Assembly (NCBI GenBank): GCA_963733505.1
Contig: CAVTDW010000026.1
Location: 62,001 to 126,000, forward strand
Reading direction: 5' to 3'
Length of the DNA: 64,000 nt
DNA from: JALYXV01 sp963733505
GTDB taxonomy: Bacteria; Actinomycetota; Acidimicrobiia; Acidimicrobiales; Palsa-688
The position numbers were made by a program, and so were the translations under genes. The first letter of the stretch is position 1; each line of letters opens with the position of its first letter. Positions 28,250-36,541 of the stretch are shown piece by piece. The notes below the pieces were generated by a model. The model was not told the origin of the DNA, made no database searches, and worked only from the letters and a program-made list of their open reading frames with translations.

Positions 28250-29046
28250 CCGGCGAATCTGGCGCTGTGGTGCCGTTTACCGGACCGCGATGGCGATTCG
28301 TGCGAGTGCTCGAACGCAACTTCACGGTCATGCGGCGGATGTGGACGATCATCTTGTCGGGATTCTTCGAGCCGGTGTTCTACCTCCTGTCGATCGGCGT
28401 TGGCATCGGCGCGCTGGTCGGACGGGTCACCGTCGACGGGCGCAGCATCTCCTACTCGTCGTTCGTCGCTCCGGCGCTGCTGGCGGCATCCGCGATGAAT
28501 GGAGCCATCTACGAGAGCACGATGAATATCTTCTACAAGCTGAAGGAGGCCAATATTTACGACGGAATGCTCGCCACGCCCTTGGCTCCGGGGGACGTCG
28601 CGGTAGGGGAAATCGTCTACAGTCTCATGCGGGGAGCTATCTACGCCGGCGGATTTATTCTGGTGATGCTTGCCATGGGACTGATCCATTCCTGGTGGGG
28701 GCTTCTGCTGCTGCCGTCGTCGATCTTGATCGGATTCGCGTTCGCCGCGATCGGCATGGCGTTCACCTGCTATATCCGGAGCTGGCAGGACCTCGATCTC
28801 GTCCAGTTGGTTGTCCTCCCATTGTTCTTGTTCTCCGCAACGTTTTATCCGCTGTCGACCTACAGCCCGGCGCTGCAAGCTGTGGTACAAGTGACGCCCC
28901 TTTTTCGGGGTGTGGACCTGTTGCGCGGTCTGTCCTTTGGTTCCGTCGGCGTTGCGACCATGATCGATGTCGCATATCTGGCCCTGATGGGCATGGGCGG
29001 CTTGGCTATCACCAGTCGCCGCTTGCACCGCCTCCTCCTGCCGTGA
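28246..29046 (+). CDS. ABC-2 type exporter permease 2
   Basis: This 266-residue membrane protein is homologous to its upstream neighbour. It has an amphipathic N-terminus (RFVRVLERNFTVMRRMW), then helices including FFEPVFYLLSIGVGIGALVG and GLLLLPSSILIGFAFAAIGMAF, and the ABC-2 signature LVQLVVLPLFLFSATFYPLSTY with VTPLFRGVDLLRGL. The C-terminus is basic (ITSRRLHRLLLP). It is the second half-channel of the exporter and the last gene of the three-gene operon. Base composition is slightly less GC-rich than the neighbours around 28500-28700. Confidence 0.9.
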   Translation: MTGESGAVVPFTGPRWRFVRVLERNFTVMRRMWTIILSGFFEPVFYLLSIGVGIGALVGRVTVDGRSISYSSFVAPALLAASAMNGAIYESTMNIFYKLKEANIYDGMLATPLAPGDVAVGEIVYSLMRGAIYAGGFILVMLAMGLIHSWWGLLLLPSSILIGFAFAAIGMAFTCYIRSWQDLDLVQLVVLPLFLFSATFYPLSTYSPALQAVVQVTPLFRGVDLLRGLSFGSVGVATMIDVAYLALMGMGGLAITSRRLHRLLLP

Positions 29047-29239
29047 CGGGATGCCGTTTTCCTTAGCAATTGTTCTCGGATTTCTCCATTGGTAGGATAC
29101 TTCCCGCGAGATTTCCCGATATTTGACTGCATGCCAAAAGCCAGGCACAGTTGGAACATATCCCGAGGAATATCGTTCCCTTGATCGCATTGGCTCCAGA
29201 CCCGGGCCGATCCTGTCACCGCTGTGTTTGGAGAAGCTG

Positions 29240-30554
29240 ATGGCTCGTATCAGGTCTGGTCCGTTGAGGCGACGCGCGGTCAACATGAAGGCGACGCGGT
29301 GGGTATCGGCCGTGAGGGTGTTCACGCTTACGAGCGGGATCTCGTTGATCGCTCTCCTCGTCTTTCCGTCGTCGGCCAAGGCCAGTGAAGCGCCTGTCGG
29401 GCTGGGCACGGCCGCGACCTATTCCGTTCTGGGCGGCCAGACGGTCACGAATACCGGAGCCACAACCTTGAGCGGAGATCTCGGTGTGAGTCCCGGGACG
29501 GCGTTCACCGGGTTCCCCCTCGGCGCCGTCGGAGGCGCGACCCACGCAGGTGATGCGGAGGCAGCAAAGGCACAGGCCGACCTAACGATCGCGTATGACG
29601 ACGCGGCCGGGCGCTCCCCGACTGCCGGTGTGGCGGGCGACCTCGTCGGTCAGACCCTGACAACCGGCGTATACAAGTCGACCAGCACCCTGGAACTCAG
29701 CGGGACGCTCACCTTGGACGGCCAGGGCAACCCGAACGCCGTGTTCATCTTTCAGGTCGCGTCCGCATTGACGACGGCCTCCTCCAGCAAAGTCAGCGTG
29801 ATCAACGGCGCTGACGCATGCAACATCTACTGGCAGATAGGCAGCTCCGCGGTGCTCGGCACCACTTCAACGTTCGTCGGAACGATCATGGCATTGACCT
29901 CCATCACGGTTCCCACGAACACCGTTGTCACGGGCCGGGCGCTGGCCCGCAACGGCTCGGTGACCCTTGACGACGACAGCTTCCTGTCGCCGGCCTGCGC
30001 CGCACCCACGACCACGACCACGACCACTCCGGGCGCCACCACCACGACCACCCCGGGCGGCACCACCACGACCGTCATCCCGGGTGCCACCACCACGACC
30101 GTCATCCCGGGCGCCACGACCACGACCACTCCGGGTGCTACGACCACGACCGTCATCCCGGAAACCACCACAACCAGCCGCGGCGCCACCACGACGACGA
30201 CCCCGGCCAACACCACCACGACCGCTGGCCGGACCATCCAAGGGGTGACGACCACGACCCACCCGACGACGACCACGCGGGGCGCCCCGGCTCCCGGCAC
30301 GACGACCACCAGCACAACGTCGCCCCGAACGACCACCGCAGCCCTCGGTGGTGGCACGACGGGCACGTCGTCTGGGTCGACCGGTACCGCGGCGGCAACG
30401 ACGACAACAGGGCGCGACGGGCACAATCGCGCTCGCCACGACGGGACCGAATCACCTGCTCAGGGCAATGCTGATTGCAGTCGCCATTCTCTTCATCGTC
30501 GGCGTTGTGCTCCTCCTCGTGGCTCCGCCGGGCGAACCGGCCCCGCGCCGCTAA
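29240..30554 (+). CDS. DUF3494 ice-binding-like adhesin with Thr-rich stalk and C-terminal anchor (frameshifted)
   Basis: The repaired protein has about 437 residues. ATG 29240 follows GGAGA. A long signal region (FTLTSGISLIALLVFPSSAKA) precedes a DUF3494 beta-solenoid: LGTAATYSVLGGQTVTNTG, TTLSGDLGVSPG, TTGVYKSTSTLELSGTLTLDGQG and FIFQVASALTTASSSKV are classic. A stalk of about 130 residues follows, almost pure Thr with Pro-Gly units. In the reference frame the end is Arg/His junk, but one base fewer near 30411-30416 gives TGTIALATTGPNHLLRAMLIAVAILFIVGVVLLLVA and a basic tail, a typical C-terminal membrane anchor. DUF3494 proteins bind ice in some microbes and act as adhesins in others; either role is possible. 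Confidence 0.82.
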
Positions 30555-30591
30555 CGGGATACCACGACCAAGCTGGCGTAGCCTCGGCGTA

Positions 30592-30759
30592 GTGGCAGCT
30601 GTTGCCGTTATCCTTCTCACGGCGGGCTTTACCGCCTACACCTTGCTCAGCCCGACCCTCGGTGTGCTGCTTTGGGTCGCTGCTCTGGGAGCGATGCTGA
30701 CCGCAATTGTCCAAGCGGTGACTCAGCGTCGGGCGAAGCGCCGCGCCGCGCGTTCCTGA
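30592..30759 (+). CDS. small two-helix membrane protein, hypothetical
   Basis: A GTG start at 30592 gives 55 residues with two hydrophobic helices (VVAAVAVILLTAGFTAYTLL and LGVLLWVAALGAMLTAIV) and a strongly basic tail (TQRRAKRRAARS) that should stay in the cytoplasm. It ends seven bases before the convergent GAF-ANTAR gene. No family recognised and no strong ribosome binding site, but hydrophobic pattern and positive-inside tail support a real protein. Confidence 0.5.
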   Translation: MAAVAVILLTAGFTAYTLLSPTLGVLLWVAALGAMLTAIVQAVTQRRAKRRAARS

Positions 30760-30766
30760 CCAGGAG

Positions 30767-31531
30767 CTACGAGGCGGGAAGCGGTGGGCGCGTGGGCTCC
30801 AACGTCCGCAACGGGTCCAACGACGGCGGTGCCAATCTTCCCTCGACGACATCCCGAGCCACGTCGACGAGCCGGAGATTGTGGTTCCGGGCATGGTTGC
30901 GCAGCCGAGTGAATGCCTGCTCCATGGTGAGTCCGGCACGCTCGCCCACCACGCCCTTGGCCTGTTCGATGACTACACGGCTGTTGAGTGCCTGCGTGAG
31001 CTGGGTGTTGAGCAGCTGCGTCTCCAATGTGGCGCGATGTTGGAGGATGGCGATCGTGGCGACGTCGGCAAAGGCCTGAGCCGCGTCCACGTCTGCGGGG
31101 TCGAGGAATCCCTCAGTCGAGCGGAACAGGTTGATCGCGCCGATGGTTAGGCCCCGCAGGCGCATGGGCAGGGCGTACACCGAGGAGAAGCCGGAGTCCA
31201 GCGCTCGCGGCACAAAATTGGGCCAGTGACCGTTCATCGCCCCGATGTTGCGGTTCATGACCGGCTTACCGGTGCGGAAGCAATCGAGGCAGGGCCCTTC
31301 GTCGGACTGAATCTCGAACAGCTCCACGAGCCGCATGGCTTCGCTGGACGACGCCATCACCCGCAGGTCGCCCCCCGGTGAAGCGAGCATGAGCCCCGCG
31401 GCGGTGACATCGAGCACTTCGACGCAACGGTCGGCCAGCAGTGTGAGCAGCTCGACGACGTCGAAGTCCTCTACCAAGGTGTCGGCCAACTCGACCAGCG
31501 TGCGGACCAATACTGCTTCTCTAGACATCAT
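30767..31531 (-). CDS. GAF-ANTAR transcription antitermination regulator
   Basis: This 254-residue cytosolic regulator starts at ATG 31531 with GAGGAG just upstream. Residues about 15-165 form a GAF sensor domain (DVTAAGLMLASPGGDL, DEGPCLDCFRTGKPV, VYALPMRLRGLTIGAINLF). An ANTAR RNA-binding domain follows with the usual QALNSRVVIEQAKGVVGERAG and AFTRLRNHARNHNLRLVDVA. ANTAR proteins bind two-stem-loop RNAs and prevent termination. The CLDCF pair in the GAF pocket is a possible redox or metal site. A paralogue is encoded right upstream, so the two may cooperate. Confidence 0.92.
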   Translation of the reverse strand: MMSREAVLVRTLVELADTLVEDFDVVELLTLLADRCVEVLDVTAAGLMLASPGGDLRVMASSSEAMRLVELFEIQSDEGPCLDCFRTGKPVMNRNIGAMNGHWPNFVPRALDSGFSSVYALPMRLRGLTIGAINLFRSTEGFLDPADVDAAQAFADVATIAILQHRATLETQLLNTQLTQALNSRVVIEQAKGVVGERAGLTMEQAFTRLRNHARNHNLRLVDVARDVVEGRLAPPSLDPLRTLEPTRPPLPAS

Positions 31532-31610
31532 CTCTCCTCACCGCGAGCCAGGAAGCATCTCAATTGTACGACCCGGCGCGAGCGCACATGCATCGAAGGC
31601 AACCGTACGA

Positions 31611-32378
31611 TCAGCCCGCTGAGTCCGTCATGCCGGCAGCAAGGCCGTCGAAGCGCAGTCGACGCTCGACCACGTCCTCGGCGACCTGATCGAGCGAACG
31701 GTCATTGGCAAATGCAAATCCCCGCAGCCGGACGAAGGCTTCCGCCACACCGACATTCAGTTGAACTGCGACCATTCCTGACGCCTGGTGCACGACATAC
31801 TTGAAATCTCCTCCGGACTCCAGTTCCGAGGCCAACGTTCCCGGCGATGCGTTGGCCTGCATCATGAGCACCGCTTGAGCGGCGACTTCGGCCAGCACAA
31901 GGGCATCGGCGTGCTGGTCGTCACTTAGGGGGCCGGCCCGGTCCGAGTACAAGTTGAGCGCGCCCAGGCGCAGCGCCCCCACCCGAATTGGGAAACCGAA
32001 CACCGCCCGGGCGCCGGCTTTCACCGCAGGCGGGGTGAAGGCCAGCCAGCGGGCCGTGACCGGATCGGCCAGGTCGGGCTCGAGGACGGGCCGGTCGTGA
32101 CGGTAGGCGTCGACACAGGGGCCCTCACCAAGGGTGTACTGCAACTCTTCGATAAGTGCGCTGACTGCATTGGTGTTGCACACCGAACCCCAGGGTGCGT
32201 CACCGGACATCAGCATGATGCCTGCCCCGCTCACCCGGGCGACCGCCGCGCACACCTCGCAGAGGCGTGCCGTGGCTCGATCACCGTGCCCGGCGGCAAG
32301 GATTTCGTTGAGGATGCGCAGCCGCCGCTCGGGAGGCAACTGGTTTACGGTCGCGATCCGATGAAGTCGTTCGTCCAT
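31611..32378 (-). CDS. GAF-ANTAR transcription antitermination regulator, paralogue
   Basis: This 255-residue GAF-ANTAR protein starts at MDERLHRIATVNQLP (32378); the frame is open upstream but becomes Arg/Gly-rich non-coding text. GAF features are GAGIMLMSGDAPWGSVC, TLGEGPCVDAYRHDRPVLEPDL and VFGFPIRVGALRLGALNLY. The ANTAR domain (VVHQASGMVAVQLNVGVAEAF, FAFANDRSLDQVAEDVV) is more diverged than in its neighbour, as in the subgroup common in actinobacteria. A short frame (32345-32572) overlaps its start. Direct RNA targets cannot be told from the sequence. Confidence 0.9.
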   Translation of the reverse strand: MDERLHRIATVNQLPPERRLRILNEILAAGHGDRATARLCEVCAAVARVSGAGIMLMSGDAPWGSVCNTNAVSALIEELQYTLGEGPCVDAYRHDRPVLEPDLADPVTARWLAFTPPAVKAGARAVFGFPIRVGALRLGALNLYSDRAGPLSDDQHADALVLAEVAAQAVLMMQANASPGTLASELESGGDFKYVVHQASGMVAVQLNVGVAEAFVRLRGFAFANDRSLDQVAEDVVERRLRFDGLAAGMTDSAG

Positions 32379-32572
32379 CGAAGCAGTCGCAGCCCGACCC
32401 GCAACCGCTGACGCGCTTTGGACCCGGCTGCCAGGAGCGATCTTGCATGGTCGACCGCCAAGCCGTCCTCCTCTGGTCGTTGAGCGTCGAACAGACGCGC
32501 TGCCAGGATCTGGAGCAGCTCCTTTGATCTCCGCGGCGGAACCGGCGCGACCGGCACGACCGGCGCGGACAT
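32345..32572 (-). CDS. small hypothetical protein overlapping the GAF-ANTAR start
   Basis: This 75-residue frame overlaps the first 34 bases of the GAF-ANTAR gene. The middle (RRSKELLQILAARLFDAQRPEED, then AVDHARSLLAAGSKARQRLRV) looks coded, helical and charged, while the last ten residues (WTNDFIGSRP) probably run past a natural end. It could be a coupled small protein or the remains of one. No motif recognised. Confidence 0.35.
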   Translation of the reverse strand: MSAPVVPVAPVPPRRSKELLQILAARLFDAQRPEEDGLAVDHARSLLAAGSKARQRLRVGLRLLRWTNDFIGSRP

Positions 32573-32821
32573 CGTGCTGGCGTAAGACTACACCGGGCAG
32601 CCGTCGATTCCCGAGACTCAGGTCGGCCGCCGACCGCCAGCCCAAAGGGAGGTCTGGGCTGGGGTCAGCGGCACCGCGCCTGCCTCGCGGGGGGGCGGGC
32701 GGCACGGGAGCTTGGCGTGAATCGTCGACCGAACGAGTCGAGCGACGAAACGGCACCGTGATCGAGGTGGACCGGGGCCGAGCGTGGCGAGCGGTCGAGC
32801 GACATGGTGGGCGCCGGCCGA

Positions 32822-33124
32822 TCAGCCGGCCTGCCGGCGTTGGTCAGCGAGCCACGCCCGGCGCGCTCGTCGTCGCTCGGCCTCGGTGGTCCCTCCCCAA
32901 ATTCCGGCCTCCTGATTGGTTTCGAGCGCGAACTGCAAGCACGGGCCCTGGACGGGGCAGTCTCGGCATACCGCTTTGGCTGCCTCGATCTCCTTCAGAT
33001 CCAGGTCGGTGGTTCCCACCGGGAAGAACAAGTCGGCCCTGACGAACTGGCAGCTCGCCCGTTCCCGCCATGTCGTGTCGGCCGCGGGTGCCAAGGAAGA
33101 ACGTTGTCGCCGACTGATCGTCAT
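32822..33124 (-). CDS. WhiB-family iron-sulfur transcription regulator
   Basis: This 100-residue WhiB-like protein has the four cluster cysteines (SCQF, then VCRDCPVQGPC with CxxCx5C spacing), the turn GIWGGTTEAERR and a basic C-terminal DNA-binding tail (RRARRAWLADQRRQAG). ATG 33124 has the strong Shine-Dalgarno GGGGGAGG; the longer open frame upstream is not needed. WhiB proteins bind the principal sigma factor through a 4Fe-4S cluster and act in redox and developmental control. It stands alone. Which WhiB class it belongs to cannot be fixed by eye, but the short length is WhiB1/WhiB2-like. Confidence 0.93.
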   Translation of the reverse strand: MTISRRQRSSLAPAADTTWRERASCQFVRADLFFPVGTTDLDLKEIEAAKAVCRDCPVQGPCLQFALETNQEAGIWGGTTEAERRRARRAWLADQRRQAG

Positions 33125-33324
33125 GTCCACCCTCCCCCTTCGACGCATCACATCACTGACGCTGCCGGGGTCTGGGGCAGGCGGGGCTCGGTGAAAACCG
33201 AGTTGGATAGTCAATCCCGCATGGACAACGTATTACTCGCCCTCAGCGGCCGTCAACCTGACGCCAAGGTGCGAAACCTGGATCCGACGGTTGAGCAGTC
33301 GACATTCGGGGGTACAGAGCATGC

Positions 33325-33396
33325 ATGTATATCGGTGGCGGTACAGTCCTGCTGATTCTCATCATCATCGTCGTCGTGCTCCTGCTACGGCGGTAG
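33325..33396 (+). CDS. 23-residue hydrophobic peptide
   Basis: ATG 33325 gives MYIGGG followed by about 15 consecutive Val/Leu/Ile residues and ends LLLRR before TAG. The whole product is a single membrane helix with a positive C-terminus, the form of the tiny hydrophobic proteins found in many actinobacteria. It is far too short for standard gene finders. A GGGGG run 12 bases upstream is a poor ribosome binding site. Confidence 0.45.
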   Translation: MYIGGGTVLLILIIIVVVLLLRR

Positions 33397-33432
33397 CGTT
33401 GGGACGCACCCAGTGGACGTCTAACAGCGGTT

Positions 33433-33639
33433 GACTTAGCGCGCTACTCCGGGCACGACATCGCCGGAGTGGTCTTCATCGGGCGACTACGCGCGTCGGC
33501 CATGCCGATCCGAGACATTCAGCGCCATTCGCGTTGGCCGCAATGGACCGACCACCGAGACCAGCGACTGGCCCTCCTCCAGGCGCACCGCGCCGCGGCG
33601 AAGAGCCTTGGGCCAGAAGACCGAAAAGAAGGTGTGTCC
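33433..33639 (+). pseudogene. MerR-family regulator remnant
   Basis: The frame upstream of the SDR encodes RYSGHDIAGVVFIGRLRAS, AMPIRDIQRHS and RLALLQAHRAAAKSLG. This matches the middle of MerR regulators (RYSEDDLAWLRFIRRLRATGMPIRDI-type, then the dimerisation-helix start). The N-terminal DNA-binding helices and the end of the coiled coil are missing. It is in frame with the SDR and runs directly into its ATG. MerR genes commonly pair with SDR genes, so this is the decayed regulator of its neighbour. Confidence 0.6.
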
Positions 33640-34440
33640 ATGACGGTTTCGGCGCGACCCGTGAGCCGTTCGGCCAGCGGGAACGAAAAGGCATTGGACG
33701 GCACCGTCGCTCTGGTGACCGGGGCTTCGAGCGGAATCGGAGCCGCGACGGCAGCGGCGCTGGCCGCCCAGGGCGCCGCGGTGGCAGTTGCGGCCCGGCG
33801 CAAGGACCGCCTCGATCAGGTCGCGGCCGATATTCGCGACAGCGGTGGAACGGTGCTCGTCGTCGAATGCGACGTCACCGACGCCCGCCAGGCGACCGAC
33901 GCCGTCGAGCGAACCGTTGGCGATCTCGGTCGCCTCGACACGCTGATCAACAACGCCGGCGTCATGTTGCTCGGTCCCGCCGCTGACGCGCCCCTGCCGG
34001 AGTGGCAACAGATGGTCGAACTGAACATCCTGGGGCTGCTGTACTGCGCCCACGCCGCCCTGCCCCACCTGCTGCGCGCCGCAGCCGAGGGACCTCGTCA
34101 CGTGGCCGACATGGTCAACATCAGCTCGGTTGCCGGCCGGGTGGCGCGCAGCGGCAGCGGCGTCTACAACCTGACCAAACACGGGGTCGGCGCCTTCAGC
34201 GAATCCCTTCGCCAGGAGTTTGCCCGACGCTACCTTCGCGTCTCACTGATCGAGCCCGGGGCCACCGCCACCGAGCTAGTCGGCCACAACCGGCCAGCGG
34301 TGCTCGAGGGCCTCCGATCCCAGTTTGGCCAGGCCATGGAGGCCGAGGACATCGCCGATGCCGTCACCTACGTCGTCACCCGGCCGAGGCATGTGGCGGT
34401 GAACGAGATGCTCATCCGCCCTACCGAGCAGGAGCGCTAG
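33640..34440 (+). CDS. short-chain dehydrogenase/reductase
   Basis: This classical SDR oxidoreductase has 266 residues. The cofactor loop is VTGASSGIGAAT, with an Arg after strand 2 (VAARRKDRL) that favours NADP. Other motifs are LINNAGVML, the catalytic Ser in NISSVAGR and the YNLTKHG (Tyr-x3-Lys) pair. ATG 33640 follows AAGG. The substrate is unknown; the subgroup with the SVAGR and IEPGATATEL motifs contains many polyol and steroid-like reductases. A MerR remnant precedes it. The 3' end overlaps the convergent AlkB-like gene by 20 bases. Confidence 0.9.
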   Translation: MTVSARPVSRSASGNEKALDGTVALVTGASSGIGAATAAALAAQGAAVAVAARRKDRLDQVAADIRDSGGTVLVVECDVTDARQATDAVERTVGDLGRLDTLINNAGVMLLGPAADAPLPEWQQMVELNILGLLYCAHAALPHLLRAAAEGPRHVADMVNISSVAGRVARSGSGVYNLTKHGVGAFSESLRQEFARRYLRVSLIEPGATATELVGHNRPAVLEGLRSQFGQAMEAEDIADAVTYVVTRPRHVAVNEMLIRPTEQER

Positions 34441-35122
34441 CCCGGCGGTCCGAGCGCTGGATTGTCGTCCCTCGAGTACGCGGTTGGGTCGCCGGTGTAT
34501 CTGGGCCGTGGCGAAAGGCGATGCTGATGCGCGGACCGGCGGCTGCCACCTTGGGAACGCTGTGCTGCCATTCCCGCTGCGTCCGCCCGCCGGTCACGAG
34601 CAGATCGCCGCCGCCGAGCACGAAGCGCCGGCTCGGGCCCCCTCCCCTCGGGCGCAGCAGGAACGGCCGGGCTTTTCCCAACGATACGAGGGCCACCACC
34701 GGTTCGGCGATCTCCCGGGCAATCCGATCGCCATGCCACGCCACGCTGTCCCGGCCGTCGCGGTACAGGTTGAATCCGGCGCTGTCGAAGTTCACGCCGT
34801 AGCGGTCCGACAGGACAGCCCGCATCTGCTCGACCACCGCCGGTTCGAGCAACTGACCGCCCGCCGCCGACCACGAAGAGGTCAGGCGGGGTTCAAGAAC
34901 CTCACGGTCGAACATTCGCCGGGTCCGTTGAGCCCACGGGCGCACCTCGGACAGCCTGGCAAAGAGCACGTCGGCGCCGCGCACCCAGCCCGGGGCGTAG
35001 TCGACCCACGAAACGGCGTCGAGATGATGCCGAGCCAGCGAGGAGAACCCGACGTCGATCTCGGCCGCGTTGCAGCCGTCAAACAGGGACGGCTGCCAGA
35101 TCAGTTCGTCGGCCGTTACCAC
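34421..35122 (-). CDS. AlkB-like 2-oxoglutarate/Fe(II) dioxygenase, SOS-linked
   Basis: This predicted oxidative DNA/RNA dealkylase has 233 residues. The jelly-roll core shows FNLYRDGRDSVAWHGD, which gives the HxD iron ligands, then SLGKARPFLLRP, LGGGDLLVTGG, the distal His in QREWQHSVPKV and RISIAFRHG with the 2-oxoglutarate Arg. The enzyme hydroxylates N-alkyl lesions on bases so that the alkyl group leaves as aldehyde. GTG 35122 lies about 7 bases after a perfect TATAAT and 15 bases after a perfect SOS box, so the mRNA is probably leaderless and LexA-controlled. An internal later start is possible but would cut the conserved N-terminus. Confidence 0.9.
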   Translation of the reverse strand: MVTADELIWQPSLFDGCNAAEIDVGFSSLARHHLDAVSWVDYAPGWVRGADVLFARLSEVRPWAQRTRRMFDREVLEPRLTSSWSAAGGQLLEPAVVEQMRAVLSDRYGVNFDSAGFNLYRDGRDSVAWHGDRIAREIAEPVVALVSLGKARPFLLRPRGGGPSRRFVLGGGDLLVTGGRTQREWQHSVPKVAAAGPRISIAFRHGPDTPATQPRTRGTTIQRSDRRASAPAR

Positions 35123-35129
35123 GCCTCCG

Positions 35130-35135
35130 ATTATA
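35130..35135 (-). promoter_or_regulatory. -10 element TATAAT of the AlkB-like gene
   Basis: The consensus hexamer TATAAT on the minus strand ends 7 bases before the GTG start. The expected transcription start falls at or within a base of the start codon, implying a leaderless mRNA. No clear -35 is seen; the SOS box occupies the spacer. Confidence 0.65.
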
Positions 35136-35136
35136 T

Positions 35137-35150
35137 CGAACGGACGTTCG
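35137..35150. promoter_or_regulatory. SOS box (LexA site) of the AlkB-like gene
   Basis: CGAACGGACGTTCG is a perfect CGAAC-N4-GTTCG palindrome and fits CGAACRNRYGTTCG, the LexA site of actinobacteria and Bacillus. It lies directly upstream of the TATAAT, so LexA bound here should block RNA polymerase. Confidence 0.85.
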
Positions 35151-35162
35151 GCGACCGCTCGG

Positions 35163-36465
35163 CTACGCCGATTCGCCGTGGTGAGCCGCACATTGCGCCG
35201 CCCGTTCCAGCATGGTGGTTCGTTCCTGGCTGTTTGGGGTGAGGGCGGCCGCCCGCAGGAAGTACTGGCGTGCGTTCTCGTGACGTCCGGCGTGGCAGGT
35301 GAGATCCCCCGCGACCGCGGGGAGAAGGTGGTACTCGCGCATTGCCGGCACGTCGAACAGTGGGAGGACCAGATCGAGTCCCGCGTGGGGCCCGAATGCT
35401 CGACCCACGGCGACGGCGCGGTTGAGTTCCACCACGGGCGATGGACTGATCTGAGCCAGCCCGTCATAGAGCGCCGCAATACGTCGCCAGTCGGTGTCGG
35501 CCGCAGTCCTGGCTCGGGCGTGGCAGGCGGCGATCTCGGCTTGCAGGGCGTACGGTCCGGCCGGGCCGTGGAGCTGGTCGATCCGATCGATGAGCGCCAG
35601 TCCTCGACGGATCAGGAGTTGGTCCCAACGGGTTCGGTCCTGGTCCATCAGCAGCACGGGCGCTCCGTTCGGGCCGACGCGGGCGACGAGGCGCGATGCC
35701 TGGATTTCGATCAGCGCGAGGAGTCCGAGCGTTTCGGAGTCGGTCGGGGTCAGATTGGCGAGCATGCGTCCAAGGCGAAGTGCCTCGTCGCACAACTCGT
35801 GGCGGATCCAGCTGCTCGCCGCTCGTGGCGGCGTAACCCTCGTTGAATACGAGGTAGATGACCTCACGAACGGCGTCAAGGCGCTCCGGCCGCTCGGTGG
35901 GGCCTGGCAGCTCGAAGCGGATCTTGGCTGCCGCCAAGGTGCGCTTCGCCCGGACGATGCGCTGCGCGATCGTCGACACCGGCGCGAGAAACGCTCTCGC
36001 GACCTCTGCGGTGCTGAGTCCGCAGACCAATTTGAGTGTCAACGCGGAGCGGGCGTCGGGTGACAGGATCGGGTGGCAGGCCATGAAGATCAAACCGAGC
36101 AGATCGTCTGCGAGGTCGCCGTCGACGATGTTGTCAAGGTCGAGTTCGCGGTCCTCGGGCAGACTGGCGGCTACCTGGTGATACTTGCTCTGCTGGGTAT
36201 CGCGTCGTCGGATGCGGTCGATGGCGAGGAACCGGGCGGTGGTGTTCAACCAGGCGCCCGGATTGTTGGGAATGCCGTCGCGGCTCCATTTCTCGACGGC
36301 GGCGACGAAGGTGTCCTGGGCGAGTTCTTCGGCGGTATCGATGTCTCCGATGAGTCGGACCAGCCGGGCGAGAACACGCGGTGACTCGACGCGCCACACC
36401 GCCGCAAGCGTGGCCGGGAGGTCGCTGACTTCGCTGACGGTGTGGCGGTTGGATGGGTCATGCAT
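35163..36465 (-). CDS. ECF42-type RNA polymerase sigma factor with C-terminal TPR-like domain (frameshifted)
   Basis: The repaired protein has about 433 residues, much longer than a simple ECF sigma. Region 2 (RVESPRVLARLVRLIGDIDTAEELAQDTFVAAVEKW, NNPGAWLNTTARFLAIDRIRRR) and region 4 (SALTLKLVCGLSTAEVARAFLAPVSTIAQRIVRAKR) are followed by the ECF42 hallmark AVREVIYLVFNEGYAATSG and a helical C-terminal domain of about 190 residues (AGPYALQAEIAACHARA, VVELNRAVAVG, YHLLPAVAGDL). ECF42 factors occur beside DGPF/YCII proteins, as here. ATG 36465 starts MHDPSNRH. The frame changes at about 35811-35818 where one extra C separates AATSGE from SWIRHELCDEALRLG. Confidence 0.92.
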
Positions 36466-36541
36466 GTAATCACCGACACGGGCGAGGCCGCGCTGGCTGT
36501 TCAGCCAACTGGGAGCCGTATCGGTTGTCAAGCCACTGGTG

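Noticed and set aside
30001..30340. Repeats in the Thr-rich stalk considered as a CRISPR array or minisatellite
   Set aside because: They follow codon periodicity (ACC ACG ACC) with irregular units and are explained by the low-complexity protein.
29867..30439. Minus-strand frames over the ice-binding gene
   Set aside because: They are complements of the Thr codon repeats (Val/Gly runs) and not genes.
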